DNA from: Blastococcus sp. TML/M2B
Lineage (GTDB): Bacteria > Actinomycetota > Actinomycetes > Mycobacteriales > Geodermatophilaceae
Reading direction: 5' to 3'
NCBI RefSeq assembly: GCF_016612865.1
Contig: NZ_JAENZZ010000002.1
Location: 620,001-684,000, forward strand
Length of the DNA: 64,000 nucleotides
In this document: piece after piece, positions 21,196-29,992 of the stretch
How the letters are laid out: each line of letters begins with the position of its first letter
How positions within the stretch are numbered: position 1 is the first letter of the stretch
Notes under the pieces: generated by a model
The model's database searches: none
Seen by the model: only the letters and a program-made list of their open reading frames with translations
What the model was told of the DNA's origin: nothing
Position numbers and translations under genes: made by a program

Positions 21196-21857
21196 CCGGG
21201 GCGGGCACTCCTCGCGGGCGCGCTCTGCGCGCAGCGCCTGGAAGACCCGCTTGCGGAGCCGGTCCGCGTCCCGCTCGGGGAGGTCGCCGTAGCGCAGGGA
21301 CAGCAGCCAGCGCAGGCCGGAGCGGCCGTGCCGGACGACCTCGCCGCGCAGGTGCACGACGACGTCCTCCTCGACGGTCACGCTCACCTGGATCGGCGTG
21401 CCGGGCTCTGGGGGCAGCCCCAACCGTCGACGAGGACGCGCATGCCCGCCTCGCTGAGGTCGACCGTCTCGCCGACCAGCTGACCGTCGGACCACGGCAG
21501 GTACACCGGCAGGGCCACCCGCCCGCGCACCGCCGCGCGCCGCTGGCCGCGCTCGGCGGGGCCGGTGGCCGCCAGGTGCCAGCGCGGTGCGCCGCCCGGT
21601 CCGTCACCGCCCGCCTCGGCACGGGCGATGCGCGCGGGCAGCATCCGCTCCCCGCCCGTGCCGGTCCAGTACAGCTCCACGGCGTCGCCGGGGGCGACCT
21701 CGGTCCTCCAGTCCGGCCGGACCGCGATCGCGAACTCGGTGGAGGCCTCGACCAGCGAGCCGCAGGTGGCGCCGCGTGCCACCAGGGTGACGTCGGCGCG
21801 GATGCCCTCCTGCGGGCGGAAGGTGGAGGGGTCGGGCGCGTCCGGGCGGTCGGTCAC
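21196..21857 (-). CDS. PilZ-domain (YcgR-like) protein, one apparent frameshift; 3' end unresolved
   Basis: The N-terminal domain (VTLVARGATCGSLVEAST...FAIAVRPDW) resembles the YcgR-N/PilZN domain. It is followed by a PilZ domain with the cyclic-di-GMP signature: Arg-rich RGQRRAAVR and DLSEAGM. The frame from GTG 21857 goes off after LVDGWG. One base missing in the C run 21418-21421 (a G on the coding strand) restores LPPEPGTPIQVSVTVEEDVVV and RYGDLPERDADRLRKRVFQALRAE. No stop appears in that frame near the end of the domain, so the C-terminus overlaps the ATP-grasp gene or hides a second indel. The end given is where recognisable sequence stops. Confidence 0.7.
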
Positions 21858-22154
21858 GGGGGGGCCGCCGCGCCGGGACGGCGGAGCGCGGAGGGGACGC
21901 GACGAGCGAGGGCATCGGGAGCTCTTCCGTGGTCGGGGACGAGCCGGAGCGCCGGCCGGACCGCCCCCGCGTCGCAGAACGCCCGCACACGCTCACTCAT
22001 CCGCGCCCGGCACGCAAGCACCTCGCGGGCACACGTCCGTCCCTCCTCGGGGTGACGGCGCCCTCCGCAGGTGCCTGTTCCGCGCGATCACGGGCAACGC
22101 TGGTCGCAGGCAGGACGCCGGGCACCCCGGCGGCGCACCGGCGGAGGAGGCGGG

Positions 22155-22640
22155 ATGAAGCACGCGCTCGTGGCGTACGGCGTCGTCCTCACCCTCCTCC
22201 TGGCCGTGGCCCGGCGGTTCGAATCGGCGGGCTGGACCGGAGTGAGCGGGCTGGACGTCGCCGCCGGCCTGGTCGACGCGGTGCTCGTCCTCGCGGTGGC
22301 CGCCGCCGTCCTGCTGGCCGGTCGTCTCGCGCTCGAGGCGTGGGGGCGCTCGATGGTGCGGTGGCGCCGTGAGCAGGCCCTCGCCGAGGCCACCGCCCTC
22401 CCCGTCGCCGAGGTCGTCGGGGTCACCTCCTGGCGCCCCGGCACCCGTCGCTCCCCGGCTCCGGGTGAGGCGCAGACCGCCCCGGCCCCGCCCGTGGCGC
22501 CCGACCGGACAGCGCTCCCTGCCCCGGGTGCGCTGTCCGCGCAGACCGCGCCGGCGGGCTTCACCTACGTCGGGCCGTCCTACGCCCGCGGGGCCACGCC
22601 GGCACCGCCGCTGCCCGACCGCCGTGGCCGCCGGATCTGA
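22155..22640 (+). CDS. Hypothetical protein with two transmembrane segments
   Basis: This 161-residue protein of no recognised family starts MKHALVAYGVVLTLLLAVARR. It has a second hydrophobic segment (VDAVLVLAVAAAVLLAGRLAL), then a basic/acidic helix (WRREQALAEATALPVAEVV) and a Pro/Ala-rich tail. The ATG has GGAGGAGG directly upstream. The 297 bases before it, back to the PilZ start, show no gene and presumably hold divergent promoters. Confidence 0.6.
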   Translation: MKHALVAYGVVLTLLLAVARRFESAGWTGVSGLDVAAGLVDAVLVLAVAAAVLLAGRLALEAWGRSMVRWRREQALAEATALPVAEVVGVTSWRPGTRRSPAPGEAQTAPAPPVAPDRTALPAPGALSAQTAPAGFTYVGPSYARGATPAPPLPDRRGRRI

Positions 22641-22765
22641 CCGGCGCGTTTTCCCAGGTCCCACAGCCCTGGTCGCACCGGTGCAGCAGCCGCTAGGCTT
22701 TCTCCGTCGGGAAGGCCCTGCGCTATGGCAGGACCCCGATGCACCACCTCAGCAAGGAGCGAGCA

Positions 22766-22969
22766 ATGCCCGAAGGAACTGTCAAGTGGTTCAACGCCGA
22801 GAAGGGGTTCGGCTTCGCCACCCCCGACGGCGGCGGACCTGATGTGTTCGTCCACTACTCCGCCATCCAGTCCAGCGGGTACCGCTCGCTCGATGAAGGC
22901 CAGCGGATCGCGTTCGACATCGAGCAGGGCCAGAAGGGCCCGCAGGCTGCGAACGTCACCCCGCTCTGA
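22766..22969 (+). CDS. Cold-shock protein (CspA family)
   Basis: This 67-residue single cold-shock domain has both RNA-binding motifs: KGFGFATPD (RNP1) and [10 protein letters not shown] (RNP2). It starts [11 protein letters not shown] as nearly all CspA proteins do. It acts as an RNA chaperone or transcription antiterminator in the cytoplasm. The ATG at 22766 has AAGGAG six bases upstream. The leader from about 22690 may contain regulatory RNA structure, as is usual for csp genes, but none could be drawn with confidence. Confidence 0.95.
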   Translation: MPEGTVKWFNAEKGFGFATPDGGGPDVFVHYSAIQSSGYRSLDEGQRIAFDIEQGQKGPQAANVTPL

Positions 22970-22986
22970 TCACCTGATCAGCACGC

Positions 22987-23020
22987 AGCGCCCCCGTCCG
23001 GTTCTCCGGGCGGGGGCGCT
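22987..23020 (+). terminator. Terminator hairpin after the cold-shock gene
   Basis: A 15-bp stem with one mismatch (22987-23001 with 23006-23020) and a four-base loop lies 17 bases after the stop. It is preceded by the small palindrome CTGATCA-CC-TGATCAG at the stop itself. It could also serve the convergent gene at 23048. Confidence 0.7.
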
Positions 23021-23047
23021 GCCGTTCGCAGGGGTTCCTGCGCGGAC

Positions 23048-23524
23048 CTAGCGGGCGCGGGGCACGTACCCGCCGATCAGCGACTGCATGAGCAGCGCTC
23101 CCGCCTCCTCGCCGACCGCAGCGGCGGCGTCGGCGAACGCCCCCCATCGCTGCCGCTCGACGTCGGTCGGCGCGTTCGCCGCCCGCGCCGCGAGCTGCTC
23201 GAGCAGCCGGTCCCACTCCCCCTGCGGGGTCGGCCAGAGCCCGGCAAGCCGCCGCGCCTCGGCCGAGATCGCGGTGATCCGCACGATCTCCCCGGCGTGG
23301 TTCGTGAGCGGCTCGATGTAGCCCCCCGCCGCCAGCGCCTTGGCGGCCACGACGACGTCGGCCTTGGGCAAGCCGCTCGCGGGGACGACGGCGCCGAGCA
23401 GGTAGGGCGACCCGCCGTGCTCCGGGGCGTCCACCAGGCGGGCGATCGCCCGCAGCACGGGCAGGTCGCGGGTGAACCAGGTGTCGGGCAGGGGCCGGTC
23501 GGGCGGCGAGGACGGCGGGGTCAC
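23048..23524 (-). CDS. Hypothetical protein, possible winged-helix fold
   Basis: This 158-residue cytoplasmic protein is of no firmly recognised family. It contains DTWFTRDLPVLRAIARLVDA, then PKADVVVAAKALAAGGYIEPL (a pattern like a winged-helix recognition region), EWDRLLEQLAARAANAP and a C-terminal helix (ALLMQSLIGGYVPRAR). The start is taken at GTG 23524. A DNA-binding role is only a guess from the helix pattern. Confidence 0.6.
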   Translation of the reverse strand: MTPPSSPPDRPLPDTWFTRDLPVLRAIARLVDAPEHGGSPYLLGAVVPASGLPKADVVVAAKALAAGGYIEPLTNHAGEIVRITAISAEARRLAGLWPTPQGEWDRLLEQLAARAANAPTDVERQRWGAFADAAAAVGEEAGALLMQSLIGGYVPRAR

Positions 23525-23598
23525 CCCGCCAGTCTCCCCGCTGCCGTGCACACGGCGGTGCCCCGCCCCGGGGTCACGAGGGCGGGGCACCGTCCGCG

Positions 23599-24237
23599 TC
23601 ACCGCGGGAGGGTCAGCTCGGGCCGGACCGCCAGGATCACGCCGAGCGCGGTGTAGCCGACCAGCAGGTGGCCGGCGCTGACGAAGGCGCTCGCCTCGTC
23701 GCCCACGAGGGCCATCGCCGGGATCATGAACAGCAGCCACGTCTCGGCGACAGCCGGCCAGACCCGCGCCGGCCCCCGCCACCGGCCGGCGATCGCGATG
23801 CGGATGCCGATCGCCGCCATGCCGAGCATCGACAACGGCCAGAAGGCGTCCAGCGCCAGCCAGAAGGCGTCCTCCGACACGTCGGGCGCCACCATCCACT
23901 GGATCGAGGACACGATCGCCAGGCCCAGCAGCACGTGCTCGGCGTGCAGCAGCCGCCGGGCCAGCCGCCCGGTGCCGGTGGCCCGCGTGCGCAGCTGGAC
24001 GCTGACCAGCGCCACCAGGCCGAGCTGGAACAGCAGCGAGCTCGCCTTGTAGTAGAGCGGGTACTCGCCGGCCGGGTCGACGTCGTAGGTGAGCATCGAC
24101 CCGACCGCCCAGGCGGCCGCGCCGGCGGCCATCGCCAGGCCGCCGAGCCGGATCGGCCGCAGCGGGTCGGTCACCGGCCCCGCGGACACGGCGGCGGTGT
24201 CGGTCCGGGCGGGCGCCGGGCTGGTGTTGACGGACAT
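23599..24237 (-). CDS. Hypothetical multi-pass membrane protein
   Basis: This 212-residue protein has about six hydrophobic segments (for example LGGLAMAAGAAAWAVGSML, LFQLGLVALVSVQL, VLLGLAIVSSIQWMV, WLLFMIPAMALVGDEASAF). The layout resembles small actinobacterial integral membrane proteins of unknown role. The ATG at 24237 has AGGACCG-like sequence upstream. It is divergent from the histidine kinase gene at 24416, so the 178-base gap should hold both promoters. Confidence 0.65.
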   Translation of the reverse strand: MSVNTSPAPARTDTAAVSAGPVTDPLRPIRLGGLAMAAGAAAWAVGSMLTYDVDPAGEYPLYYKASSLLFQLGLVALVSVQLRTRATGTGRLARRLLHAEHVLLGLAIVSSIQWMVAPDVSEDAFWLALDAFWPLSMLGMAAIGIRIAIAGRWRGPARVWPAVAETWLLFMIPAMALVGDEASAFVSAGHLLVGYTALGVILAVRPELTLPR

Positions 24238-24415
24238 CGATCGGTCCTCCGAGCAGCAGGGGCGGTGCCCCTGCGGCACCGCTGGGAGAACCGTCGCGGG
24301 CCGGCGTCCCGGGCAGCCAGTGACCCGGCGCCCGGATCCGGCCCGTCCGTGTCCCGCCCGATCCGGGACACCGCGCCCCTGTCCGCCGGGACGCCGAACC
24401 CGGCATGATCCGCGC

Positions 24416-26536
24416 GTGGAGGTCCGGACACCCGCCGACGACGCCCCGCCCGTGGCACCTCCGCCGCCGTCGGACGCCGGGCCGGAGCCCAGGTTCGCCG
24501 TGCTGGGTTGGACGACGGCGGCCGTCACGCTCGCGGCCGTCGCCGGGAGCGCGGCTCTGGACCTCGCCACCCCGCACGCCGCCCGGGAGGCGGTCGACTC
24601 CGGAGCCGGCTGGGAGATCGGGTTGTCCGGGCTGCTCCTCGCCGTTCCCGGCGCGCTGCTGGTGAGCCGCGCGCCACGCAACGCCGTCTCCTGGGTGGTC
24701 GCCGCCGCCGCGCTGTTCTGGGCGCTCGACGGGCTGGCCTCGTCCTGGCTCACCTACGCGGTGCAGTCCGACCCGGCACTGCCCGGCGCCTCCCTGGCGT
24801 TCTGGTTCGTTCAGCGGTTCGGCGCCTGGCTGCTGCTGGGCCTGCCCCTGCTGCTCCTGCTCTACCCCGACGGTCGGCTGCCCGCCGGGCGGTGGCGCGC
24901 GGTCGCGCTGCTCGCGCTCGGCTGCACCGCGCTGCTCCCCGTCCTGGTGGTGACCACGCCGGCCGACGTCCTGGACCGGCGGGCCGGCACGGAGATGCCC
25001 GAGGCCTTCCTCGGCCTGCATCTCGACCCGACCAGCGTGCCGCTGCCGGAGGCGGTGGTCCTGCCGCTGCTGCACCTTGCCTTCCCGCTCGGCGCGGTCG
25101 GCATCCTGCTGCCGCTCGCGGTCGTCGTGCACCGGCTGCGGGCCGCCACCGGCGAGGACCGGCGGCGGATGCGCTGGCTGCTCTGGGCCGGCGTCGTCGA
25201 CGCGATGGTGATGCTGGGCGCGCTGCTCTTCCCGTCGACGCGGATCAGCGTCGACCTGGCGGTCGCCGTCGGCCTCACCGGGCTGGCCGTCACCGTCGGC
25301 CTCCTCCGGCCGCGGGCGGTCGACATCGACCGGCTGCTGGGCGGCACGCTCGTCTACGGCGGGCTCGCGGCCGGCGTCGTCGTCCTCGACCTCCTCGTGC
25401 TCGGCTCGGCCGGCGTGCTCGTCGGCGACCGCGGCCGGCGCGACGCGGTGCTCCTGACGCTGCTGCTGCTCGCCGTCGGCTACGTGCCGCTGCGCGCCGC
25501 GCTGTGGCGCCTCGTGCGGCGGTGGGTCCTGGGCGAGCGCGAGGACCCCTACCGCGTGGTCTCCGGCCTGGCCGAGCGGCTCGAGCGCAGCGACGACGCC
25601 GACCAGCAGCTCATGGCCGTCGCGGCGGCGGTCGCCGAGGCGTTCCGGTCGCCCTACGTCGGGGTCGAGGTCTCCTCCGCCGACGGCGAGCGGGTGCTGG
25701 CCGAGCACGGCGAGCGGCCGGCCGCGGTCCGCGCGCTGCCGATCGCCTATCGCGGGGAGCCGGTCGGCCGGCTGCTGCTCCCCCGGCACGGCGTCCGCGC
25801 CTCCCTGCTCACCCGGGACGAGCGGCTGCTCGCCGACGTCGTGCGGCAGGCGGCCGCCGCCGCCCGCGCCGGCTCCCTGGCCGCGCAGCTCCAGGCCGGC
25901 CGCGAGCAGCTGGTCGCCGCCCGCGAGGAGGAGCGGCGCCGGCTGCGCCGCGATCTGCACGACGGGCTCGGGCCCACCCTCGGCGCGGTGGTGCTGCGCA
26001 TCGACACCGCCCGCAACCTGGCCGCCGACCGGCCCGAGGAGGCCGACGCCGTCCTGCGGCGGGTCAGGGACGACGTCGCCGCGGCGCTGGCCGACGTCCG
26101 CCGGCTCGTGCACGACCTGCGCCCGCCCGCGCTGGACGACCTCGGGCTGACCGGAGCGGTGCGCCAGCAGGCCGAGGGGGTGCTGCCGCCCGCCGTGGCG
26201 GTGACCGTGACCGCGAGCGGCACCGCGCAGCTGCCCGCGGCCGTGGAGGTCGCCGCCTACCGGATCGCCTCGGAGGCGCTGGCCAACGCGGGGCGGCACG
26301 CGGGGGCCTCGCGGGTCGCCGTGACGCTGGAGCGGGCGGACGGCGCGCTCGTCGTCTCGGTGGTGGACGACGGGATCGGCATCCCGCCGGACGCGCCCGC
26401 GGGGGTGGGTCTGGTGTCCCTGCGCGAGCGGGCCGCCGAGCTCGGGGGCAGCTGCACGGTCGAGTGCCCGCCCGACGGGGGCACGGTGGTGCGGGCGGTG
26501 CTGCCCGTGGGAGGGGACGGCGATCGGCATGGCTGA
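24416..26536 (+). CDS. NarL-family sensor histidine kinase
   Basis: This 706-residue membrane kinase has an N-terminal half with about ten hydrophobic segments (residues 30-360), then a GAF-like region (LMAVAAAVAEAFRSPYVGVEV). The HisKA_3 dimerisation/phospho-acceptor block follows (REEERRRLRRDLHDGLGPTL, with His), then HDLRPPALDDLGL and a HATPase domain (ASEALANAGRHAGAS, VVDDGIGIP, VGLVSLRERAAELGG). The long multi-pass N-terminus without a periplasmic loop suggests sensing within the membrane. The GTG start is weakly supported. It overlaps its response regulator gene by eight bases. Confidence 0.9.
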   Translation: MEVRTPADDAPPVAPPPPSDAGPEPRFAVLGWTTAAVTLAAVAGSAALDLATPHAAREAVDSGAGWEIGLSGLLLAVPGALLVSRAPRNAVSWVVAAAALFWALDGLASSWLTYAVQSDPALPGASLAFWFVQRFGAWLLLGLPLLLLLYPDGRLPAGRWRAVALLALGCTALLPVLVVTTPADVLDRRAGTEMPEAFLGLHLDPTSVPLPEAVVLPLLHLAFPLGAVGILLPLAVVVHRLRAATGEDRRRMRWLLWAGVVDAMVMLGALLFPSTRISVDLAVAVGLTGLAVTVGLLRPRAVDIDRLLGGTLVYGGLAAGVVVLDLLVLGSAGVLVGDRGRRDAVLLTLLLLAVGYVPLRAALWRLVRRWVLGEREDPYRVVSGLAERLERSDDADQQLMAVAAAVAEAFRSPYVGVEVSSADGERVLAEHGERPAAVRALPIAYRGEPVGRLLLPRHGVRASLLTRDERLLADVVRQAAAAARAGSLAAQLQAGREQLVAAREEERRRLRRDLHDGLGPTLGAVVLRIDTARNLAADRPEEADAVLRRVRDDVAAALADVRRLVHDLRPPALDDLGLTGAVRQQAEGVLPPAVAVTVTASGTAQLPAAVEVAAYRIASEALANAGRHAGASRVAVTLERADGALVVSVVDDGIGIPPDAPAGVGLVSLRERAAELGGSCTVECPPDGGTVVRAVLPVGGDGDRHG

Positions 26537-27188
26537 ACCGGACGAGGGCCCGCTGCGGGTGCTGGTCGTGGACGACCACCCCGTCTACCGGGACGGCCTG
26601 GCGATGCTGCTCGGCTCGGTGCCCGGCCTGGCCGTCGTCGGCACCGCTGCCGACGGCGCCGAGGCGGTGCGGCTGGCCCGCGAGGAGCAGCCGGACGTCG
26701 TCGTCATGGACGTGCAGATGCCGGGCACGGACGGGATCGCGGCGACGCGGGCGATCACCTCGGAGTCGCCGTCGACCGGCGTGGTGGTGCTGACCATGAG
26801 CGAGGACGACGGGACCGTCTTCTCCGCCGTCCGCGCCGGGGCCCGCGGTTACCTGCTCAAGGGGGCCGACCAGGAGGAGGTGGTGCGGGCGATCACCACG
26901 GTCGCGAGCGGCGGCGCGGTGTTCGGTGCGGCGCTGGCCCGCCGGATCGCGGAGTTCTTCACCGCCGGGCCGTCCGGTCCGCAGACCGCCTTCCCGCAGC
27001 TCACCGCGCGGGAGAGGGAGGTGCTCGACCTGGTCGCCGCCGGCCGCTCCAACGCCCAGATCGCCGCCGCCCTGTACCTGTCGCCGAAGACGGTCCGCAA
27101 CAACGTGTCGAACGTGCTGGCCAAGCTGCAGGTCACCGACCGGGCGCAGGCGATCGTCCGCGCCCGCGACGCCGGGCTCGGGCGCTGA
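26529..27188 (+). CDS. NarL-family response regulator
   Basis: This 219-residue partner of the upstream kinase has a receiver domain (VLVVDDHPVYRDGLAMLL, phospho-acceptor Asp in VVVMDVQMPG, Thr in VVLTMSED, Lys in YLLKGAD) and a LuxR DNA-binding domain (LTAREREVLDLVAAGRSN, LSPKTVRNNVSNVLAKLQV). The eight-base overlap with the kinase gene shows they are one operon. Targets are unknown. Confidence 0.92.
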   Translation: MAEPDEGPLRVLVVDDHPVYRDGLAMLLGSVPGLAVVGTAADGAEAVRLAREEQPDVVVMDVQMPGTDGIAATRAITSESPSTGVVVLTMSEDDGTVFSAVRAGARGYLLKGADQEEVVRAITTVASGGAVFGAALARRIAEFFTAGPSGPQTAFPQLTAREREVLDLVAAGRSNAQIAAALYLSPKTVRNNVSNVLAKLQVTDRAQAIVRARDAGLGR

Positions 27189-27232
27189 GCGGCGCCGGGA
27201 ATGGCGGTCCGGCGCCGCCCGTTCGTCCGGGT

Positions 27233-27649
27233 ATGACGACCTCCTCCCAGCAGCCCCAGGTGCAGAAGACCGACGAGGAGTGGCGCGCGCAGCTGACGCC
27301 GGAGGAGTACGCGGTGCTCCGCCAGGCCGGCACCGAGCGCGCCTGGACCGGTGAGTACGTCGACACCAAGACCGTCGGCGTCTACGAGTGCCGCGCCTGC
27401 GGCGCCGAGCTGTTCCGGTCCGAGACCAAGTTCGACTCGCACTGCGGCTGGCCCTCGTTCTACGAGGCCTCCAGCGAGGACAACGTGGTCCTCCGCGAGG
27501 ACCGCAGCTACGGGATGATCCGCACCGAGGTGCTGTGCAAGAGCTGCCACAGCCACCTGGGTCACCTCTTCGACGACGCCCCGCAGACGCCCACCGGCGA
27601 CCGCTACTGCATCAACAGCGTGAGCATCCGCCTGCAGCCCGCGGAGTAA
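27233..27649 (+). CDS. msrB: Peptide-methionine (R)-S-oxide reductase MsrB
   Basis: This 138-residue enzyme repairs Met-R-sulfoxide. Two CxxC zinc sites (ECRACGAE and CKSCHSH), FDSHCGWPSF and the catalytic Cys in DRYCINSVS are all present. It stands next to hemQ as in Mycobacterium tuberculosis (Rv2674/Rv2676c). A 36-base palindrome follows the gene and separates it from hemQ, which points the other way. Confidence 0.96.
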   Translation: MTTSSQQPQVQKTDEEWRAQLTPEEYAVLRQAGTERAWTGEYVDTKTVGVYECRACGAELFRSETKFDSHCGWPSFYEASSEDNVVLREDRSYGMIRTEVLCKSCHSHLGHLFDDAPQTPTGDRYCINSVSIRLQPAE

Positions 27650-27660
27650 CCCGCACCCGC

Positions 27661-27710
27661 ATGCGCCTGAGGGTGGTCTCCCGACGTCGGGAGACCACCC
27701 TCATGCGTAT
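27661..27710. terminator. 36-base palindrome between convergent msrB and hemQ
   Basis: A perfect 18-bp inverted repeat without a loop (27668-27685 with 27686-27703) continues imperfectly to 27661 and 27710. It lies between two convergent genes and probably ends transcription in both directions. Its ACGT centre and unusual length would form a very stable hairpin or cruciform. Confidence 0.75.
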
Positions 27711-27742
27711 CCGGGGAGCTGCTCCTCCGCGGTGGAGCGGGG

Positions 27743-28459
27743 TCAGGCGAGGTCGCGGACGAGCTCGGCGATCGGCTTGCGGACGCCGGTGTAGAACGGG
27801 ATCTCCTCGCGCACGTGCCGGCGGGCGCGGCTGGCCCGCAGGTCGCGCATGAGGTCGACGATGCGGTGCAGCTCGTCGGCCTCGAAGGCGAGCATCCACT
27901 CGTAGTCGCCCAGGCCGAACGAGGCGACGGTGTTCGCCCGCACGTCCGGGTAGGGCCGGGCCTGCATGCCGTGCTCCTTGAGCATGTCGCGCCGCTCCTC
28001 GTCCGGGAGCAGGTACCACTCGTAGGAGCGCACGAACGGGTAGACGCACACGTAGCGGCGCGGCTCCTCGTCGGCGAGGAACGCCGGGATGTGGCTGCGG
28101 TTGAACTCCGCCGGGCGGTGCAGCGCCATCTGCGACCAGACCGGGTCGAGGTGGCGGCCCAGCTCCGTGCGGCGCAACCGGGTGTAGGCCTCCTGCAGCG
28201 CCTCGGGGGTGCCGGCGTGCCACCACACCATGACGTCGGCGTCGGCCCGCAGGCCCGCGACGTCGTAGGTCCCGCGGACGACGACGTCCTTGCCGGCCAG
28301 CTCGTCGATCAGCGCGGCCGCCTCGTCCGCGGCCGAGGAGCGCGCCTCGTCGGCCAGCGGCCGGGCCAGCCGGAACACCGACCACATCGTGTAGCGGATG
28401 CTGGCGTTGAGCTCGTTCGCCCGCTTGCCGATGCTGCGTTCCTCGGTCTGCTCGGTCAT
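27743..28459 (-). CDS. hemQ: Coproheme decarboxylase HemQ (chlorite dismutase family)
   Basis: This 238-residue protein catalyses the last step of the coproporphyrin-dependent heme pathway of actinobacteria, two decarboxylations of coproheme to heme b. Typical stretches are [49 protein letters not shown] (with the catalytic Tyr), [37 protein letters not shown] and FYTGVRKPI. It is separated from hemY/hemE by an inserted cassette, although these are adjacent in mycobacteria. Its start overlaps the stop of a small upstream reading frame in ATGA. Confidence 0.94.
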   Translation of the reverse strand: MTEQTEERSIGKRANELNASIRYTMWSVFRLARPLADEARSSAADEAAALIDELAGKDVVVRGTYDVAGLRADADVMVWWHAGTPEALQEAYTRLRRTELGRHLDPVWSQMALHRPAEFNRSHIPAFLADEEPRRYVCVYPFVRSYEWYLLPDEERRDMLKEHGMQARPYPDVRANTVASFGLGDYEWMLAFEADELHRIVDLMRDLRASRARRHVREEIPFYTGVRKPIAELVRDLA

Positions 28460-28671
28460 GCGCCCATCATCCCCCGCGCCGGGCAGCCGCCGGCGACGAG
28501 GTGGGTGGGGCGGCTCACCGGAGGGCGGGCCGGCGCCGCGAGCAGGTGGGCATGCGCCCGGCGGCAGTCGTCGCAGGCGGCCAGCCAGAACGAGTGGCGC
28601 AGGCAGCGGGGTGCACGCGGGCGGGGTGCGGTCGGGCGGTCCGGGTGCTCCGGGTCGTGGGTGGTGCTCAC
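28456..28671 (-). CDS. Small Cys/His-containing protein coupled to hemQ
   Basis: This 71-residue frame has stop codon overlap ATGA with the hemQ start, the usual sign of translational coupling. It encodes [22 protein letters not shown], with a C-x(n)-H and CxxC pattern that could bind a metal. It also contains Cys in [11 protein letters not shown]. No family is recognised. The GTG at 28671 has no good ribosome binding site, so the start is uncertain; it is included mainly because of the overlap and Cys/His pattern. Confidence 0.5.
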   Translation of the reverse strand: MSTTHDPEHPDRPTAPRPRAPRCLRHSFWLAACDDCRRAHAHLLAAPARPPVSRPTHLVAGGCPARGMMGA

Positions 28672-28748
28672 GTCAACTGGGAACGCACCACCGTCCGCGC
28701 GGCATCCCCCCCGGGGGCCGTGGCGCGCACCACGGCCCCCGCGGGCGA

Positions 28749-29261
28749 TCAGCGGGCCAGCGGCACCAGCCAGGCGTCGATCTCGATCCGCACGACCCGG
28801 CCCACCAGCAGCCGGGGCGCCCGGATCCCCACGGCCGTGCGGTCCAGCGTCGCCGCGGCCCGGACCAGCGTGCCGCCCTCCCCCGGCTCGGCGACGCCGG
28901 CCACCGCGAGCGGCGTCGCCGTCCCGCGCACCGTCAGCCGGCCTTCCGCGAGCCAGGAGCCGTCGGCGCTGCGGGTGAAGCGCTCGCAGCTCCAGACCAT
29001 CACCGGTTGCCGGTCCACCGAGAGGAACCGCGCGCGGCGCAGGTCGGCGTCCCGGCGGGTGATGCCGGTGTCCAGGCCGGCGAGCTCGAACTCCGCCCGC
29101 GCCCGCACCGGGGCGCCGCCGGCGTCCACGTGCACCTCCCCCCGGCTCACCGGGATCGAGCCCCGCACCGGGATCCCGACGTTGCGCACGGTGAAGCGCA
29201 CCTGCGTGCGGCTGTCCGAGACCCGGTACGCCCGGATCGCCGTCCGCGGGGCCGCGGTCAC
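28749..29261 (-). CDS. YceI-like domain protein
   Basis: This 170-residue protein has the beta-barrel pattern of YceI proteins: YRVSDSRTQVRFTVRNVG, EFELAGLDTGITRRDADLRRARFLSVDRQPVMVWSCE (split here), GRLTVRGTATPLAV and a final IEIDAWLVPLAR. YceI proteins bind isoprenoid-like lipids, but the ligand here is unknown and no signal peptide is visible. Its start overlaps the stop of the next upstream gene by four bases, so the pair is an operon, divergent from the LuxR-ATPase regulator. Confidence 0.78.
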   Translation of the reverse strand: MTAAPRTAIRAYRVSDSRTQVRFTVRNVGIPVRGSIPVSRGEVHVDAGGAPVRARAEFELAGLDTGITRRDADLRRARFLSVDRQPVMVWSCERFTRSADGSWLAEGRLTVRGTATPLAVAGVAEPGEGGTLVRAAATLDRTAVGIRAPRLLVGRVVRIEIDAWLVPLAR

Positions 29262-29845
29262 GACCGGACCCCCGTGGCCAGCCGCGCGTGCAGCACCCGG
29301 TCGACGTCGACCCGCTCGGGGTCGGTGAGCAGCGCCGGGTCCTCCCACGGCAGCAGGTCGGTGGCGAACACGGCCCGCCGCATGTCCTCCAGGACCGGCA
29401 GGCCGGTGACCAGCGTGACGACGACGAGGGCGTCGTCGGCGCCGCGCAGCACGTAGGTGACGACGACGCCGCTGACGGTCCGCATCGCCGGATCGATGCG
29501 CTCGCGGCCGGCCCGCACGTGCGCGTCGGTGCGGGCCGCGTTCCCGCCGGGGAACCACAGCACCTGGGCGAACTCCGGCGCCGAGCCGGCCGCCGAGCCC
29601 GCGACGCGCTCGAGCAGCTCGTAGCTGCCGGAGCCCACCAGGAAGCCGGGGTCCGGCACGCGGACCGCGGCGGCGTCCGCCGGCGTCCGCCACAGCACGA
29701 GCAGCGCGCCGTCCGCGCCGTCCAGCCTGCCGAGCACGCAGGCGTCCTCCTGCCCGTCGCCGCTGATCCCGGCGAGCAGACCGCGCGCCCAGGTCCCGGC
29801 GTCCTCGTCCGGCCACCGCCGGAACCGGTGGAGAGTGGCGTTCAC
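29258..29845 (-). CDS. Hypothetical protein upstream of YceI-like gene
   Basis: This 195-residue soluble protein is of no recognised family. It starts VNATLHRFRRWPDEDAGTW with a strong GGAGGAGG site eight bases before the GTG. It contains VLGRLDGADGALLVLWRTPADA, FLVGSGSYELLERVAG, VVTYVLRGADDALVVVTLVTGLP and PVLEDMRRAVFATDLLPW. The pattern of alternating strands suggests an alpha/beta barrel-type fold. It is first in a two-gene operon with the YceI-like gene and is transcribed away from the regulator at 29993, which may control it. Confidence 0.65.
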   Translation of the reverse strand: MNATLHRFRRWPDEDAGTWARGLLAGISGDGQEDACVLGRLDGADGALLVLWRTPADAAAVRVPDPGFLVGSGSYELLERVAGSAAGSAPEFAQVLWFPGGNAARTDAHVRAGRERIDPAMRTVSGVVVTYVLRGADDALVVVTLVTGLPVLEDMRRAVFATDLLPWEDPALLTDPERVDVDRVLHARLATGVRS

Positions 29846-29940
29846 GGATCCTCCTCCTGCCGAGCGGACCGCCGACCGGTCCGGCACGGGTCGACCCTCC
29901 GCCCGCGGCCGGGCACGGGCATCCGTGCTGCCACTGACCT

Positions 29941-29963
29941 CCGGTACGCAATTCCGGTACGCA
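29941..29963. promoter_or_regulatory. Direct repeat CCGGTACGCA, possible operator
   Basis: Two identical 10-base copies (29941-29950 and 29954-29963) are spaced 13 bases apart in the 147-base gap between the divergent hypothetical/YceI operon and the LuxR-ATPase gene. The second copy ends 29 bases before the regulator's ATG. A direct repeat at this place may be the regulator's own operator. Confidence 0.45.
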
Positions 29964-29992
29964 GACCCGGCGGGCGGTGGGATGCTCCCGGC

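Noticed and set aside
22200-22240. GGTTCGAATC, resembling a tRNA T-loop
   Set aside because: It lies inside a coding region and no acceptor stem or anticodon arm can be drawn around it.
23048-26530. 1160-codon minus-strand frame opposite the histidine kinase
   Set aside because: Only the final part is a plausible gene; the remainder is low-complexity antisense.
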